A stretch of DNA of 64,000 nucleotides from Acanthochlamys bracteata (GCA_019914995.1 CM034137.1:1860001-1924000), one strand, 5' to 3'. Numbered from the stretch's first letter, positions 51,381 to 64,000 are shown. The notes: a model not told the origin generated them from the letters alone. A program made the numbers and translations.

Positions 51381-54300
51381 ATGCCTGACCTGCGCAGCGG
51401 TGTTCGTAGGGGCCGGGCGCAGCAACAACAGCGGCAACAGCAAAGGACAGTGGGGCCCACACGGCGCCGACGTGGTGCTGCGGCTAGTGGGAGAAACACC
51501 AGACAACAACAACAACAGCTGCAGCAGCAAAAGCAAGAAGAAGAAGAACGACAGCAAGGAGAGGAAGAGAACGCGGTGGTGGTGACGGCGGCAGCGGCGG
51601 TTGAGGAGGAGAAGGCAGAGATCAATTTTCTAGAAGGAGCAGAGCAGATTCCGGGAGGTGAGGGGAACGCGGAAGGGGTTGGGGAAAGGAAGATGGATGA
51701 GTTTGATAGTGCAGGTGGACGGAGTGGAGATAAGCTTGTCGGAGCCGAGGACGAGAGCAGCACTGCTCCTGTTCCTGAAAAGGTTAGAACTTTCTATTTA
51801 ATATTTGTTGTTTTAATTCTGAGGGTTTCTAGTCACAAAGCACTGTATTTAGGACGTGTTTGTATACTCGAGAGTGGATGCAGAGAGATACATGTGTAAT
51901 TGGTAATTTTTTCTTCATCTCGCGAGTCATCTCCATAATCTGCTTTCCTTTCTTCTTGAGTTACTGAATTTGGAGTTTAATATAATCACAAAAACAGTTG
52001 CTTCTTACCATGATTTCTGTAAGTTATGATGAGGAGAATGCTGCATTTTCTGCTTCCTTTTTTTGTTGTTTCATATAGAATTTGAAACAAAAAGTCATAG
52101 CTGCTTGCAATTACTTCTATGTCAATGTATAAAAATATTGTATGCATACAAGGTTGTATTTTCTCCTTAGAGTTGAAGTAGATCTTAAATGCTCAGTGCA
52201 TGTAGGAAGTCACGTTGATAAAAAAGTACCTAAGGATGTTTGGTAACGACAGAAACCTATTAAGAGCTTGCAGAGGATTTATCTCATTCAAGTGATTAAA
52301 AATTGCTGCTTCCAAGTTGAAACAGCAGTGCCATAGTCTTTTGAATTTTGCTTAAATTTGATTAGCTCTCTCTTCTCATATTTAAAATGTTGGTGTGGAT
52401 CGTTTTGGCATATTTTAAGCCTGAGTATTAAGCGAACATGGACTTTAGTTTGTTTTAGGTTATCATAGCTTTCCTGCTGGTGAAGAATTACTTGCTGGAT
52501 CTTCACGGTTTTCCCGTATGGCAAGCTTGTCTTCATGTTTAAAGACGTAAGATCAGGATAAGTCCTCTTTTTTGCAATAAGGGTGTCTGTTATGTTCTCC
52601 TTATTTGGAGCACATCCACACTACCTGAAGGGTGAAAACAGAGTAACTAGGGTTCTATGTACCCCTTTAGTATTGTATGGTTGGGATGTGATGAGATATG
52701 CCTCGTGGTGTGTATTTGAAGATGAATGGTGGATGTGAAGAAGTTACAAAGTAGGGGTTCATAAGAAGGTAACAATAGTTTTACTAAAAAGTAACTATCA
52801 TGTAAGACAGAATCATAGTATGAGAATAATAAATTACACTTCATTAGGATTAACAAATAGATTCCTATAGCACCTAGCTCGCCTTCAAAATGAATTCTCT
52901 TGATCTTTTACTTTCTTCGAAGGTCCAACGTTGTTCTTCTCTCATTTAATTGGGTTTTGTTGTTCTTACTCCTAGCATATATGATTGAACAAGTGCAGTG
53001 TTTGCTGTATTGGTTCACTGATTTAGTAGCTTCTCCTGCACAGGTTCAAATAAGCAGCGCATTGGCATACAAGATCGAGAGAAAGCTAGGGAAAGGTGGA
53101 TTTGGACAAGTCTATGTTGGTCGTCGCATATCTCCAGCTAATGATAAGCTTGCTGGTTCCAATGCTTTGGAGGTTTGTAGATGAATATTGTTCTTGGTTC
53201 TCATTGATGATTATTGTAGCATCTGAAGCTGTCTTATATTTCAGGTTGCTTTAAAATTTGAGCATAGAAGCAGCAAGGGTTGCAATTATGGGCCTCCTTA
53301 TGAATGGCAAGTTTACAAGTAAGTTTTGAATTTGGATCAGTTGTTTGTGGAGTTTAATTATAACCCAGTATTGAGTCGTTGTTTTACTGAATGTTGGAGT
53401 TATCGGACTTGCAATGACTTTCTCTTATACAGTACTCTTGGTGGTATTCATGGAGTGCCACAAGTTCATCATAAAGTCCGACAAGGAGATTACTATGTGA
53501 TGGTAACTATGCAACATTTTCATAATTATACCGTCTTTAAATCTTTCTCGTTCAAGCCATTACTCTTTCATTCATCTTTCTTACTCATTTTAATAACTGC
53601 ACAGGTCATGGATATATTGGGACCCAGTCTATGGGACATTTGGAATAAAAATGCTCCTACGTAAGTTTCACTTCTGACCTGGTAGTTATCCTATTGAACA
53701 TGTGTGAACTTTTCCCCCATACTTCTCGCTTGCTTGTTGCAGAATGACAGTGGAAATGGTAGCATGTATTGCTATTGAAGCAATCTCTATACTTGAAAAG
53801 ATGCACTCGAAAGGGTAACATTTTGACAGTTATTATAAGAGGATTAGTTTTCCTTGTCTGTTTTTCCCTGCTCTGCAGCCTCTGACGATTATTTATGACA
53901 GATATGTGCATGGTGATGTAAAGCCTGAGAATTTCTTACTGGGGACTGCTGGAACTCCTGATGAGAAAAAATTGTTTCTTGTTGATCTTGGATTAGGTAA
54001 ATTTTGAATCGATAGAAAAGTAAGTTTTGCTGTTTCTCTTATCTAACTTTCTTGTTCCATCATTGCAATAGCTACAAGGTGGAAATATATAAATACTGGT
54101 GAGCATATAGAGTATGACCAACGGCCAGATAATTTTAGGTCTGTTAAAACACACCTGTTACCCCTCAAAGCTTCTTGTGGAGGCATAAAGTAACTAACAT
54201 AGTCCACATCCTATCTTGCAATGTGATGCTGCAGAGGGACAGTACGATATGCTAGCGTGCATGCTCATCTTGGAAGAACTGGAAGTAGGAGAGATGATTT

Positions 54301-56642
54301 AGAGTCCCTAGCTTATACGCTCATCTTCCTTCTCCGTGGGCGTCTACCATGGCAAGGATACCAAGTAAGCTTCTTTACTGCATATTTATTAATTTAGAAA
54401 CAGTGCCTTTGTGTTTCCTTACTTTTGACCTCCCTGCCCTACATGATTGTTGACCAAGTTGCTCTCTCAGGGCGAGAACAAAAGCTTCCTTGTCTGCAAG
54501 AAGAAGATGGCTACTTCTCCAGATGCTTTATGTTGCTTCTGCCCTCAGCCTTTCAAGCAATTCGTTGAGTATGTTGTTAACTTGAAGTTTGATGAAGAAC
54601 CTAACTATGCAAAGTGTATCTCCTTTTTCGATGGGATCATTGGTCCAAATCCTGATATTCGGCCTATAAAGACAGATGGTGCTCAGAAGGTACTCTATTG
54701 TTGTCTGTCAATCTTCATGTCCATCAACGTAATATATGACTGTGAATGAATGCCTTTCTGCTCTTTTATGGGGTTCCATACAGCTTATATATCAAGTTGG
54801 TCAAAAGAGAGGTCGGCTTCTGATGGATGATAAGGAAGACGAGCAACCCAAGAAGAAAATTAGAATGGGGATGGCGGCAACTCAATGGATCAGTGTTTAT
54901 AATGCCCGTAGACCTATGAAACAAAGGTATGTGTCTTTTCTTCGGCCTTTATTCTTGCTGAATAGTTAGAACTCCCTAACAATTTTTCATGTTTTAGGTA
55001 CCACTACAATGTCGCAGATGGGAGACTTCAGCAACACATTGAAAAAGGAAATGAAGATGGTCTATTTATTAGTTCTGTTGCTTCTTCTACAAATCTGTGG
55101 GCATTGATCATGGATGCAGGCACGGGGTTTACTTCCCAGGTCTATGAGCTATCGCAAAGCTTCCTTCGCAAGGTCAGCAATTTGTCATTTACCTTTCCCC
55201 ATATATACATCCATTGTATGCCTTGAGTCTTACGTGTTGCTATATATTTTAAAATTCATTTGATTATGCATGCCACACTCTCTTAGTCTTTTTCCTTCTG
55301 ACATTGGAGCCTATGCGTTGTGTCCTTGTTCTTAGGAATGGATCATGGAGCAGTGGGAGAAAAATTACTACATCAGTGCATTAGCAGGAGCAAATAATGG
55401 CAGTTCTCTTGTAGTAATGTCTAAAGGTACAGATACTTTCTAATCTCATTGACTGTTTCCTTTCAACTTCGAGGTTGACAGTATATTGACCTTTTTGTGT
55501 CTTCTGTCAGGTACACAATATCAGCAACAATCTTACAAAGTTAGCGACACATTTCCATTCAAATGGATAAACAAAAAATGGAGGGAGGGCTTCTATGTTA
55601 CTGCAATAGCAACTGCAGGAAACAGATGGGCAGTTGTCATGTCAAGAAATGCAGGATTCAGTGATCAGGTACATGCTTTGTTACATTTGAGTTCCCTTTA
55701 TATAATGAACTGCACTTTGTTACATTTGAGTAACCATTATATAATGAACTGCACTTTGTAACATTTGAGTTCGCATGATGTAACGAGCTGCACCATTGAC
55801 TTTCTCCTATAGTTAAGCAGTTAGTTTATTAATCATGTCATGCTAGGTGGTATTAATTGTTTTTTTAACTTCATAATCTTTTTTTGTATCTCAGAGCATC
55901 CGTTTATTGTTTCTATCATTGTTCTGGTTGTTTTCTCTACATTCTATTTCCAGGAGTCAAACTCAGAATATAGAAAGCATTGTATGATTTTCTCTTCTAT
56001 GATAGGGGTTTGGAATGCTCTCAATTGGGAGAAAAGTGAGGATGGAATGCTTCATTTACCTTGACCCTTGACTAATTGCAAGAATTTGCACACCTTTCCC
56101 TTCGGCTCTAAATAAGATGGATAATTGTTTGTAATTATGTAGATGGGCGTGCCAGTATCAAGCCACTAGTTTCGTGATTGCTGAAATGATAGCTGGTGTC
56201 TTGGTTGATCCTTTTATTATTGTGGACTCTAAAATGTTTTCATGTTGGTATCATGATAGGTTGTGGAACTTGATTTCTTGTACCCGAGTGAAGGAATCCA
56301 TCAAAGATGGGATAGTGGATATCGCATAACTGCAACTGCTGCAACGTTGGATCAGGCTGCATTTGTTCTTAGCGTACCCAGAAGGAAACCTGCTGATGAA
56401 ACACAAGAGACTCTTAGAACATCTACTTTCCCCAGTCAACATGTGAAGGTGGCTTTCAACTGATTTTCCATCGACAAACTATTAGATTCTGTTCCATTTT
56501 ACCGGTGCTTGCATATTGATATTTGCATTAGCAATGCTTTTATAGTGTCTGGAATTAATGGTCCAGTGTTCTCCATTTGCAGGAAAAGTGGGCCAAGAAT
56601 CTGTACATTGCATCTGTATGCTATGGGAGAACGGTTTCATGA
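51381..56642 (+). CDS. MUT9-like protein kinase (casein kinase 1-related)
   Basis: Sixteen exons for 709 residues: 51381-51782, 53044-53172, 53245-53318, 53433-53502, 53605-53660, 53743-53814, 53902-53996, 54072-54138, 54235-54364, 54471-54689, 54784-54926, 54998-55172, 55336-55426, 55511-55668, 56260-56448, 56583-56642. All phases close. The start [13 protein letters not shown] is typical of the family. Residues 1-134 are low-complexity, Gln- and Glu-rich. Kinase domain: Gly loop GKGGFGQV (150-157), Lys181 in VALKFEH, catalytic loop HGDVKPEN with Asp273, Lys275 and Asn278, and Asp296 in VDLGLA. The CK1-like HGD and DLG forms are normal for these kinases, which in Arabidopsis phosphorylate histone H3 and photoreceptor partners in the nucleus. 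The C-terminal half is the conserved MLK-specific region. Confidence 0.95.
55676..55793. repeat. 39-bp tandem repeat in MUT9-like kinase intron 14
   Basis: Three copies of a unit starting CTTTGTTACATTTGAG, spaced 39 bases apart (55676, 55715, 55754). Copies 1 and 2 are close; copy 3 is more diverged. The unit ends with TAATGAACTGCA in the first two. Confidence 0.85.
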
Positions 56643-59600
56643 TGTTGATTTTCGTGTAGAGGAAGAGGTTTGTCACTTGAGTGGAGATCACATCTCGTTT
56701 TGGAAGCAAAAAAAGTATTAGCTAAAGCCGTTGATGGTAGTTTTTGTGGCTGCATATGCGGTGAAGCAGCCATGGACAACTGCTGGACGTGGATACTGCA
56801 GTTGTAGGGAGGCACCACCTACGCTATGAACGTTGTGGAGATGTCTTCTCTAAATTATTTTGTTGTATAGTCATTAATTTTTTGTTAATGGAAAATCATT
56901 TCTACGCCTCAGGACGCACTTGCCCACTTAAATTCTATTAACTAGTGTATTTAAGATACATCAATCCAGCTCATTAGCGGTAAAAAGTTAAATATCCTGT
57001 GGTGGCAAGTGTTAGATGGGTTTTAGGTGAGCCTAATTTTAAAAAATTAGTTCAAGAGATGACGATGAGGATGTTTAAATCTATATAATAAGCTAAATAT
57101 CTACTCAATTTGGCGAACATGTAACGTGGATAACTCTTCTCATGTGTCCAACACAAATTTGTTTAGGGATCAATCTCTTCACAAATTATACGCGGTTCAC
57201 TTTGATACAATGTTGGATTGGTTGTTATTAGAATTTAACTTGAAAAGTGCTTATCACTGTTCAAAATTTGAAGTTAATTTTTCAATAAAGTTTTTAATAT
57301 TTTTAAAAAATTATAATATACAGATAAATTGTACTATATATAATAATTTTATTATTTAAAAAAACTTAAAATAAGTTAATTTGTTTATGCAAAATTTAAA
57401 ATAAGTTTTTGTAGTAAAGTTTTTATTTGAACATTTTTAAATGACTAAAGATGTGAGAGTGTTTAAAATTATATAAATTGTCGTTCAGTTTGACAAAAAA
57501 ATAATATGGGATAATTAATAGTAATAACAATTTTGGGACAGGATTAAAGACCATTTTAGTGCATCTTCAGTGAAGAAGTTTGCACGAACTTTATTTTTTT
57601 AACTTCTATCTTCCATAACTTAGAGACTCAGACTTCTTAACAAAATTGTACATAAATGGGCTTGTTCTTATTTTTTTAAATACTCATTTTCAATACAAAA
57701 TAAAATAAAATTTTAAATAATTTTTTTAGAAATACTTATTTTTTAAAATTTTATTTTGATAAAAAAATTTAATAAATTAATTTTTACTATGTTTTTAATT
57801 AATTTAAAATAATTTTATTTCAAATTAAACACGCCCTATGTTTAACACTTTAACCCTTCCTGTGACAGGCTCTCTTGTAGCCGCACACGAAAAGCACATT
57901 CACTTTTACCGTATGTTTACCTACTCTATAAACATAATTTTCTCACAAAATATTTCACTTTTAATTTATTTTCAAAAAGAGTTAAACATAAAAAATTAAA
58001 TTCAATTTTTCAGACAAAAAATATTACCTTCAAAATTCAAATCTTAAAATAAAAATTTTATTGTTAAATTAAGTTTTAATATAAAATAAATGTAAACATT
58101 TATTTTTTAGCAAATTCACTTTTAAAATTTAAATTTTATTGTTTATAAATTCACTTTTACAAAATGAATTTAACACTAAATAAACACACGGTTAGAGAAA
58201 TATTTAATAAAAAATAAAAATATATATTTATTTTTTATATTATAAGTAAATTTAAAATTATATGTTCAATTTAACGTAATTAAAACAATGACACATACTA
58301 AACAAAATTGACGAAATCTGCCGATCCTAAGAATAGCTGGTAAAACAAAATTAATTAGCATGTCAATAGTTCTTTATTTTTATTATCATTAATATAAAAT
58401 GTCAAAATTAACTATACCATTATTTTAATATAAAATGTGTGGTATTTTATATTACACTACTCAAATTTTAACTTCAAAGAAAATCTATAGATGTGTATTT
58501 TTTTGACTGAAAGTGAGTTACTTAAAAATAAATTATTATGAATATTATTATAAAAAAAAATTTATATTTATATTTTTTGTAAAAACATAAGTCAGAATAA
58601 TTTATTATATATTTTTTATAATTTAAAGTGAGCTAAAAGAAATATTTCAGTGAAAGTAATTGAGTTGTAAGGTGAAAAAAATACATCCAAAATTTAACAT
58701 CATCACACGTGGATTGGTAAAAAATAAGTTAATTGAGAATTCAATAGAAGTAAATTTAACCTTTACATAAACTCTAGATGAATTTGAAGTTCCTGATACA
58801 TCTTACAATGGTGACAACAAACTGGGAAGAGCTGGAGCCGTTTGGCTTTCATTTAAAAAAAATACTCTTCATTTAAAAATAAAGCTCATATTTTAAAAAA
58901 TTAAAAAAATTTTTCATTTAAAAAAAATTTTATTTCATAAGTAATACTAAACTTACCCGAAGTGTTGGAGACTGTAAATATTATTCTCAGAGAAGAAGGG
59001 CTAGTTTAGCGACTCCTTCCAAAAAAAATTTGATAAATTTTTAATACAAAATAAATTAAAATAAATTATTTTTATAAAAAATTCACAAAAATGAATTTTA
59101 TAAAAATAAAAATTAGGATGATAATTAAAATATATAAAACAATTTATAATAAAATTTCAATAAAGTTAAAATATAAAGTAAATTAGAATAATAATTTAAA
59201 TTTGATAAAATTATTCGATTTAATATTTGAATGTAGCAAGTGAGTTCGCTGACATTAAAAGAAATTATTTAATTCTATAAAATTGTTTAGTTTGATTTTT
59301 TATAAAAAAGTAATAATAAAATTTTATGATATAAATTTTTTTATATTTTTTAAAATTTTATTTAAAAAAATAAAATAAAATTATAATGAAAAGAAATAAA
59401 AAAGTAAATCAAACATATGCGTGCCACAGAGTACCATTGCAGCTACAAATATCTATAATGAGCTTCTCAACTTATATATGGGATTCTTATATATCCGGTC
59501 AAAAAAAAAAAAAAAAAAAAAAAAAACAAGAACAAAAAGAGAAGGTTGTGAACATTGACTTAGAACAAGGCCCCGATCATAGTTGATGTGGTTGTGAACA

Positions 59601-60222
59601 TTGACTTAGTTAAAAAATTGAGTTAGATTACATGTATCCACAGGATCAAAGCAGTATATTACAAGTTCAGATTCCAGTTCTTTAAAACTGGTTTGAATTA
59701 AGAATCTCTAGGCGTCAACGCTTTCTGCATCAACAATGAGACTGATGTAGGAAAGGGATCTCGAAGAAATCTCAAGGTATCGATGTGATTATAACTTCCA
59801 TAGGATAGTTTCATCGTGGCAAAATGGAATGCTAGCTTTTAAGACAGTTTACATAGTACGCTGCAGCAGTAGCCTTGTATGCCTGCTGAACAACCTGAAA
59901 GGTGCTCGATGAAATGCCTCTGTTATTGATGATACCTGCTTCTTGTTGTCCGTAGTGCATTAATCTAAATTCACTTACATGATTCTAGTTATCTATCTCG
60001 AGTTTAACTTAAAAGGTCGCTACTCTCAGGCAGCCGTAAACAAAGCCAAATTACCAATGTATGATGCTTATAATTTCTTCACTTGGTTAGACTTTCCCTT
60101 GCCGGCTTAGTGCAGCATAAGTCATATATATTAGCTTAGTCGGCAGAAAAAGATACAGGTAGAGATTGTCATATGTATGTTTATCTGATGCTGAATCATG
60201 TTGAAACCAAACCAATATAGGT
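56643..60222. other. 3' flank of the kinase, repeats, and region upstream of ureF
   Basis: The first 250 bases or so are probably the kinase 3' UTR. AT-rich blocks follow (about 57230-57420, 57700-57840, 58460-58720, 58840-58960, 59050-59390), most without coding capacity. A 26-base A tract lies at 59501-59526. A short direct repeat, GGTTGTGAACATTGACTTAG, occurs at about 59544 and 59592. The last 500 bases are less AT-rich and may hold 5' exons of ureF. Confidence 0.45.
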
Positions 60223-60954
60223 ATGGACAACCGAACGAAGACAGAAGCGGAATTTACAGACATGGTATTCATAAACAATCTCCAGCAATGGAGCCAATGG
60301 CAATTACTCGACTCTGTGCTTCCTACAGGTGGCTTTGCTCATTCTTTTGGGCTTGAAGCTGCTATCCAAGCTCGTATAGTTACTGGACCTGAAGACTTAA
60401 GATCATTTGTATTTCAAGTTCTGGACAACACTGGCAGTTTGCTTCTCCCTTTTGTATATTCTGCGAGTAAGTCACCTGACCAAGAAACATGGACGAAGCT
60501 TGATACCATGCTTGAAGCAATGCTTACCAACGAAATAAGTAGGAAGGCATCAACCTCACAAGGATCGGCACTCTTGAGACTAGGAGCTTCTGTGTTCATG
60601 GAAATACCATTGCTGAAAGTTTTGAGGGACACCTTTTTGGTCACACGAAATGCATTCTTCCATCATGCTCCTTTGTTCGGACTCATATGCGGGCTTCTAG
60701 GTTTTGATACTGCTACCTCTCAGAGGGCTTACCTGTTCATAACAATGCGAGATGTTTTATCAGCTGCAACGAGGTTAAACTTGATCGGCCCACTAGGAGC
60801 TTCAGCGATGCATCATCAAATTGTTCCTGTGGCTGAAGAGTTAGTGAAGAAGTGGATGGATCGATCTGTTGAAGATGCATGCCAGACTGCTCCTTTGCTT
60901 GACACTCTACAGGGGTGTCATGCGTATTTGTTTTCAAGGCTGTTTTGCTCATGA
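60223..60954 (+). CDS. UREF: Urease accessory protein UreF
   Basis: An uninterrupted frame for 243 residues, close to the 240 of Arabidopsis UREF. The UreF signature is clear: QWQLLDSVLPTGGFAHSFGL at the start, then EAAIQARIV, LLLPFVYSA, TNEISRKASTSQGSALLRLG, FFHHAPLFGLICGLLGFDTA, RDVLSAATRLNLIGPLGASA and CHAYLFSRLFCS at the end. UreF works with UreD and UreG to place CO2 and nickel in apo-urease, so it acts in urea nitrogen recycling in the cytosol. The ATG at 60223 directly follows ATATAGGT, which resembles a 3' splice site, so a leader intron upstream is possible. Family assignment is firm. Confidence 0.95.
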   Translation: MDNRTKTEAEFTDMVFINNLQQWSQWQLLDSVLPTGGFAHSFGLEAAIQARIVTGPEDLRSFVFQVLDNTGSLLLPFVYSASKSPDQETWTKLDTMLEAMLTNEISRKASTSQGSALLRLGASVFMEIPLLKVLRDTFLVTRNAFFHHAPLFGLICGLLGFDTATSQRAYLFITMRDVLSAATRLNLIGPLGASAMHHQIVPVAEELVKKWMDRSVEDACQTAPLLDTLQGCHAYLFSRLFCS

Positions 60955-61879
60955 GGAGGAGCAAATGTTCACATAGTTATCTATGTAAAATTTCGTCAAT
61001 TCCACTGAATTCTGTACCTTTTTTTTTCTTGGTTTACCTTGTGTTTACTTGCAAAACCACCAGACAATAAACACTGTAAAATTTCTTTCTTTATGGCTTC
61101 TGTAGTACCTGATGATTATGGATGTGTTTATCTTAAAATAAATTCACTTTTTCGAAAATAAGTTTAAAAATTAAAAATATTTAATAATTTTTTATTTATT
61201 TATTTTATATTAAAAATGAGTTTGAAAAAAATAAAATTTGGGTGGTAGTTCAACGAGCCCTATGTGTAGCTCTTACATGTTTCTACTTCCTAGCCATTTC
61301 ATGAGTTCCTTCACATTAACGATAGTCTTTGCAAAAGAGGTATTTTAGAGTGCTAACTTGAGATAAAAAAACGACACTGAAGGACCTTATTTTTTGCGCA
61401 TAAGAAAATTTTGCAAATAAGAAACTTCAATGGGCTTTCAATGAGCCCATTAAACCGTATCGTTCCTAACACATTGCAACGTAGAAAACAAATTAAGTCC
61501 AATCCGTCTCTCCTGTTTCTATAAATTTGCGGCCCATTTTGTTAGATCCATTCCGTGTGAACCGAATGGGACCGATCTCAACAAACATGTTCAGGTCAAC
61601 GTCCAGTAGTCTTATCACTTTACTTACCGCCACTTTCTTTATAAAACCACTTGTCAGCCTAGTTATCTACTCAACACGTTCGATCATGTTTATCTCAAAA
61701 TCAAAAACCAAAGTTCCAGCGTGTTTTTTCCTTTTTCATTTATAATTTTATATTGTTTTTTGGTAAGTACTAAAGAAGCAATTCAAGCACGCAATATATA
61801 AACGTTTCTCTTCTCCGCATTTATTTTCCATTATTTCTTCAAAATCTCGATCTCCTTCTTTTTCTTCCGTAGACGAAAC
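60955..61879. other. Spacer between ureF and the citrate synthase gene
   Basis: The 3' flank of ureF, an AT-rich block at about 61125-61250, and the promoter of the next gene. Two GCCCA/TGGGC words near 61433-61450 (ATGGGCTTTCAATGAGCCCA) form a small inverted pair of site II type. No gene is seen. Confidence 0.5.
61795..61802 (+). promoter_or_regulatory. TATA box, citrate synthase gene
   Basis: TATATAAA, 78 bases before the ATG at 61795+85, in a C/T-rich leader context. It implies a start of transcription near 61830. Confidence 0.6.
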
Positions 61880-64000
61880 ATGGAGCAAGTCGTCGTCGAT
61901 AGTTCGACTTCAGCGCGCTCTCGTCTAGCAATATTGGCCGCACACCTCTCTGGCGCAGGCGATGTCTCTTCTTCTTGTTCTCTAACGCCGTCACCCGTCT
62001 CTGTTCAAGAGCTACCTCCTCCGCCTAGCAATCGCAACGGTTCACTAACGGTCGTTGATAACCGCACCGGCAAGGTCGCTGAGATCCCAATCTCTGAAAG
62101 TGGAACCGTTAAATCCACTGATTTCAAGCAGGTTCATTTGCTTTCTTTGACCAGTAGTTCTTTTTCTGTGAATTATGTGATTTAGTTTAGCTTAGCTGAT
62201 CAATGTATTGGTTGATTTTGGAAAAGATTACTACCGCGAAGTATGATAAGGGGCTTAAGCTGTTTGACCCTGGGTACCTTAACACTGCTCCGGTGAAATC
62301 GTCAATCTGTTATGTTGATGGAGATGAAGGGATCTTAAGGTATAGAGGGTACCCGATGGAAGAGTTAGCTGAAAATAGCAACTTTCTTGAAGTAGCTTAT
62401 TTGTTAAGTGAGTTTTTACCTTTCATGCTTGTTGGTTGCTCATATTCGAAGTTGGATGCTTGTTGATTTCATTCATGCTTGTTGGTTGCTCATATTCGAA
62501 GTTGGATGCTTGTTGATTTCATTCATGCTTGTTGGTTGCTCATATTTGAAGTTGGATGCTTGTTGATTGTGAGTTAGTAATAATTGATTGATTTGTTGTG
62601 TTTGGTTGTTTTGCAGTGTATGGTAACCTGCCGTCTAAGAGCCAGTTGGAGGGCTGGGAGTTCGCAATTTTTCAGCACTCTGCGGTTCCTCAGGGTGTTC
62701 TGGTTGGTTTCCTGAATAGTAATTATTAATATATGCCTGTCTATTTGATTTTGGAGTTGTTTTTCAAAATTTGATTGTTTGGAGAACAACATTGGTTTTT
62801 CATTTGCAGGATATAATACAGGCTATGCCGCATGATTCCCACCCAATGGGCATGCTTGTTAGTGCAATTAGTGCTCTCTCAGTGTTTCATCCAGAAGCTA
62901 ATCCTGCACTTAGAGTAAGTATATTTCAAACAGTTGGTTTTTCTTAATTTGATTGTCAAGAAGGTCATGCAAGTTGTTGAATTCAGAATCTGTCATATCC
63001 AAGTACTACATCCTCCTTGGTGTTGATATTATAATTTCCTTGTTGTATGAATGACCCTTGTATCATTTGGAAGTTTCTTATAGGATTGGCATGCGCAACT
63101 TTTCACTCTGTACATTTCCCAGCTGGAAGTTCAAGATTACTTTTTAAAAACTAGTTTGTCTACTAGTGTGGTTACTGATTGTGTTTCTGTATATGTAGGG
63201 CCTCGACCTATATAAGTCCAAGCAAGTAAGAGACAAGCAAATTGTGAGGATTCTTGGAAAGGTATGTCTAAATTCTCATTTTAATTTCTTATCTTTGGAA
63301 GATTTTTGAGTATGAAGTCTCTCATTCTGTACAAGGTGTATTCTCTTCCTGAAGGATGCCCTCTTATTTGTGCATCGTACTAATATGGCTCTACCACGAG
63401 ATACTCATCCGGAACTCAATTTTTAGGCATCCTGCATTTTGTCTGTAGGTGCCAACGATCGCAGCAGCAATTTATCTGAGATTGGCTGGAAGGCCTCCAG
63501 TTCTTCCCTCCAGCAATTTTTCATATTCTGAGAATTTCCTGTACATGTTAGATTCAATGTAAGTTGTGATAGAAAGGAATTCTCACATCATTCTCTTATG
63601 TGGAACAGCCGAATCTTATTTGTTTGAGAAACCCAAATGTGGTTTTTCTGAGCATCTCAATACCGTGACATAGAAAACCTAGTAGAATTACTTGCATTGG
63701 CACTGGGAAATTCATGTATGTAAGTTGGTATTGACTTCACTGGCTTTATTCCTAATACATGCAGGGGCAACAAGTCTTACAAACCTAATCCAAGACTTGC
63801 TCGAGCTCTGGATATTCTTTTTATACTGCATGCTGAACATGAAATGAATTGTTCTACAGCTACTGTGAGACATCTTTCATCAAGGTATACAACTTAGTAT
63901 ATCATTAGTCTGTGTTGTAAGGAATTAGACTAACTGTTCAACTTGTTCATGCAGTGGTGTTGATGTTTACACTGCCCTTGCTGGAGCTGTTGGTGCACTA
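61880..64000 (+). CDS. Citrate synthase, peroxisomal (5' part, cut by window end)
   Basis: Eight exons are visible: 61880-62131, 62227-62407, 62617-62702, 62810-62914, 63199-63261, 63449-63558, 63765-63884 and 63955-64000, coding for the first 321 residues; the gene continues past the window. The N terminus has a PTS2 import signal, R-L-x5-H-L at 15-23 (RLAILAAHL), which is cleaved in peroxisomal and glyoxysomal CSY. The body matches plant CSY2/3: [51 protein letters not shown], and [20 protein letters not shown] with the active-site His motif. It makes citrate from acetyl-CoA and oxaloacetate for export from peroxisomes. Intron 2 has a 50-bp tandem repeat. Confidence 0.95.
62422..62571. repeat. 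50-bp tandem repeat in citrate synthase intron 2
   Basis: Three copies, spaced exactly 50 bases, of a unit starting TTCATGCTTGTTGGTTGCTC. Copies 1 and 2 are identical over the core; copy 3 has TTTGAA in place of TTCGAA. It begins only about 15 bases after the exon 2 donor site. Confidence 0.95.

Noticed and set aside
51161..51763. A 200-residue minus-strand open frame across the first exon of the kinase
   Set aside because: It is the reverse complement of Gln/Glu-rich exon 1. The Ser/Cys/Leu-rich product is what CAG/GAG repeats give on the other strand, and the plus strand has a firm family match.

Overview
The window is nuclear DNA of a flowering plant, most likely a eudicot. The genes carry GT-AG introns, TATA boxes and AT-rich intergenic DNA. 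Their products belong to plant-specific families: HD-ZIP III, plant class A GATA, DUF1677, DUF761/ACRE146-like, MUT9-like kinase and plant UreF. I could not fix the species. No bacterial, viral or organellar gene set is present, and no intact transposase or retrotransposon polyprotein was found. Exon boundaries were built by hand from splice sites, reading phase and family protein similarity. Each multi-exon model closes in phase.

Layout, left to right: a one-exon SWIM+RING protein (715-1443, +); a two-exon class A GATA factor (5486-7151, +); about 9 kb of AT-rich repeats with a Tourist-like MITE and a possible non-coding or very small transcript (about 10.7-13.4 kb); an 18-exon HD-ZIP III gene of the ATHB-8/ATHB-15 type (17126-23369, +) with an miR165/166 site split by an intron; two DUF1677 genes facing each other (24816-25416 + and 28236-28832 -); a seven-exon alpha/beta hydrolase with an N-terminal membrane anchor (32406-36310, +); a lachrymatory-factor-synthase-like/Bet v 1-fold gene (37519-38016, -); about 6 kb of repeats; two DUF761 genes in tandem (44226-44843 and 47257-47937, +); a 16-exon MUT9-like kinase (51381-56642, +); a urease accessory UreF gene (60223-60954, +); and the first eight exons of a peroxisomal citrate synthase, cut by the window end (61880-64000, +).

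The genes do not form one pathway or a biosynthetic cluster. They are a normal mix of regulators (GATA, HD-ZIP III, MUT9-like kinase), metabolic genes (citrate synthase for glyoxylate/beta-oxidation carbon export, UreF for urease activation, the hydrolase for lipid or ester metabolism) and small defence- or stress-linked families. Intergenic DNA is dominated by short AT-rich elements with terminal inverted repeats, in several recurring families. I did not find convincing evidence for a wholly new system. The points best worth a second look are the diverged HD-ZIP III copy with its GC-AG intron and a protein-like segment inside intron 16, the long perfect palindrome just upstream of its TATA box, and the paired inverted-repeat elements near 39 kb.
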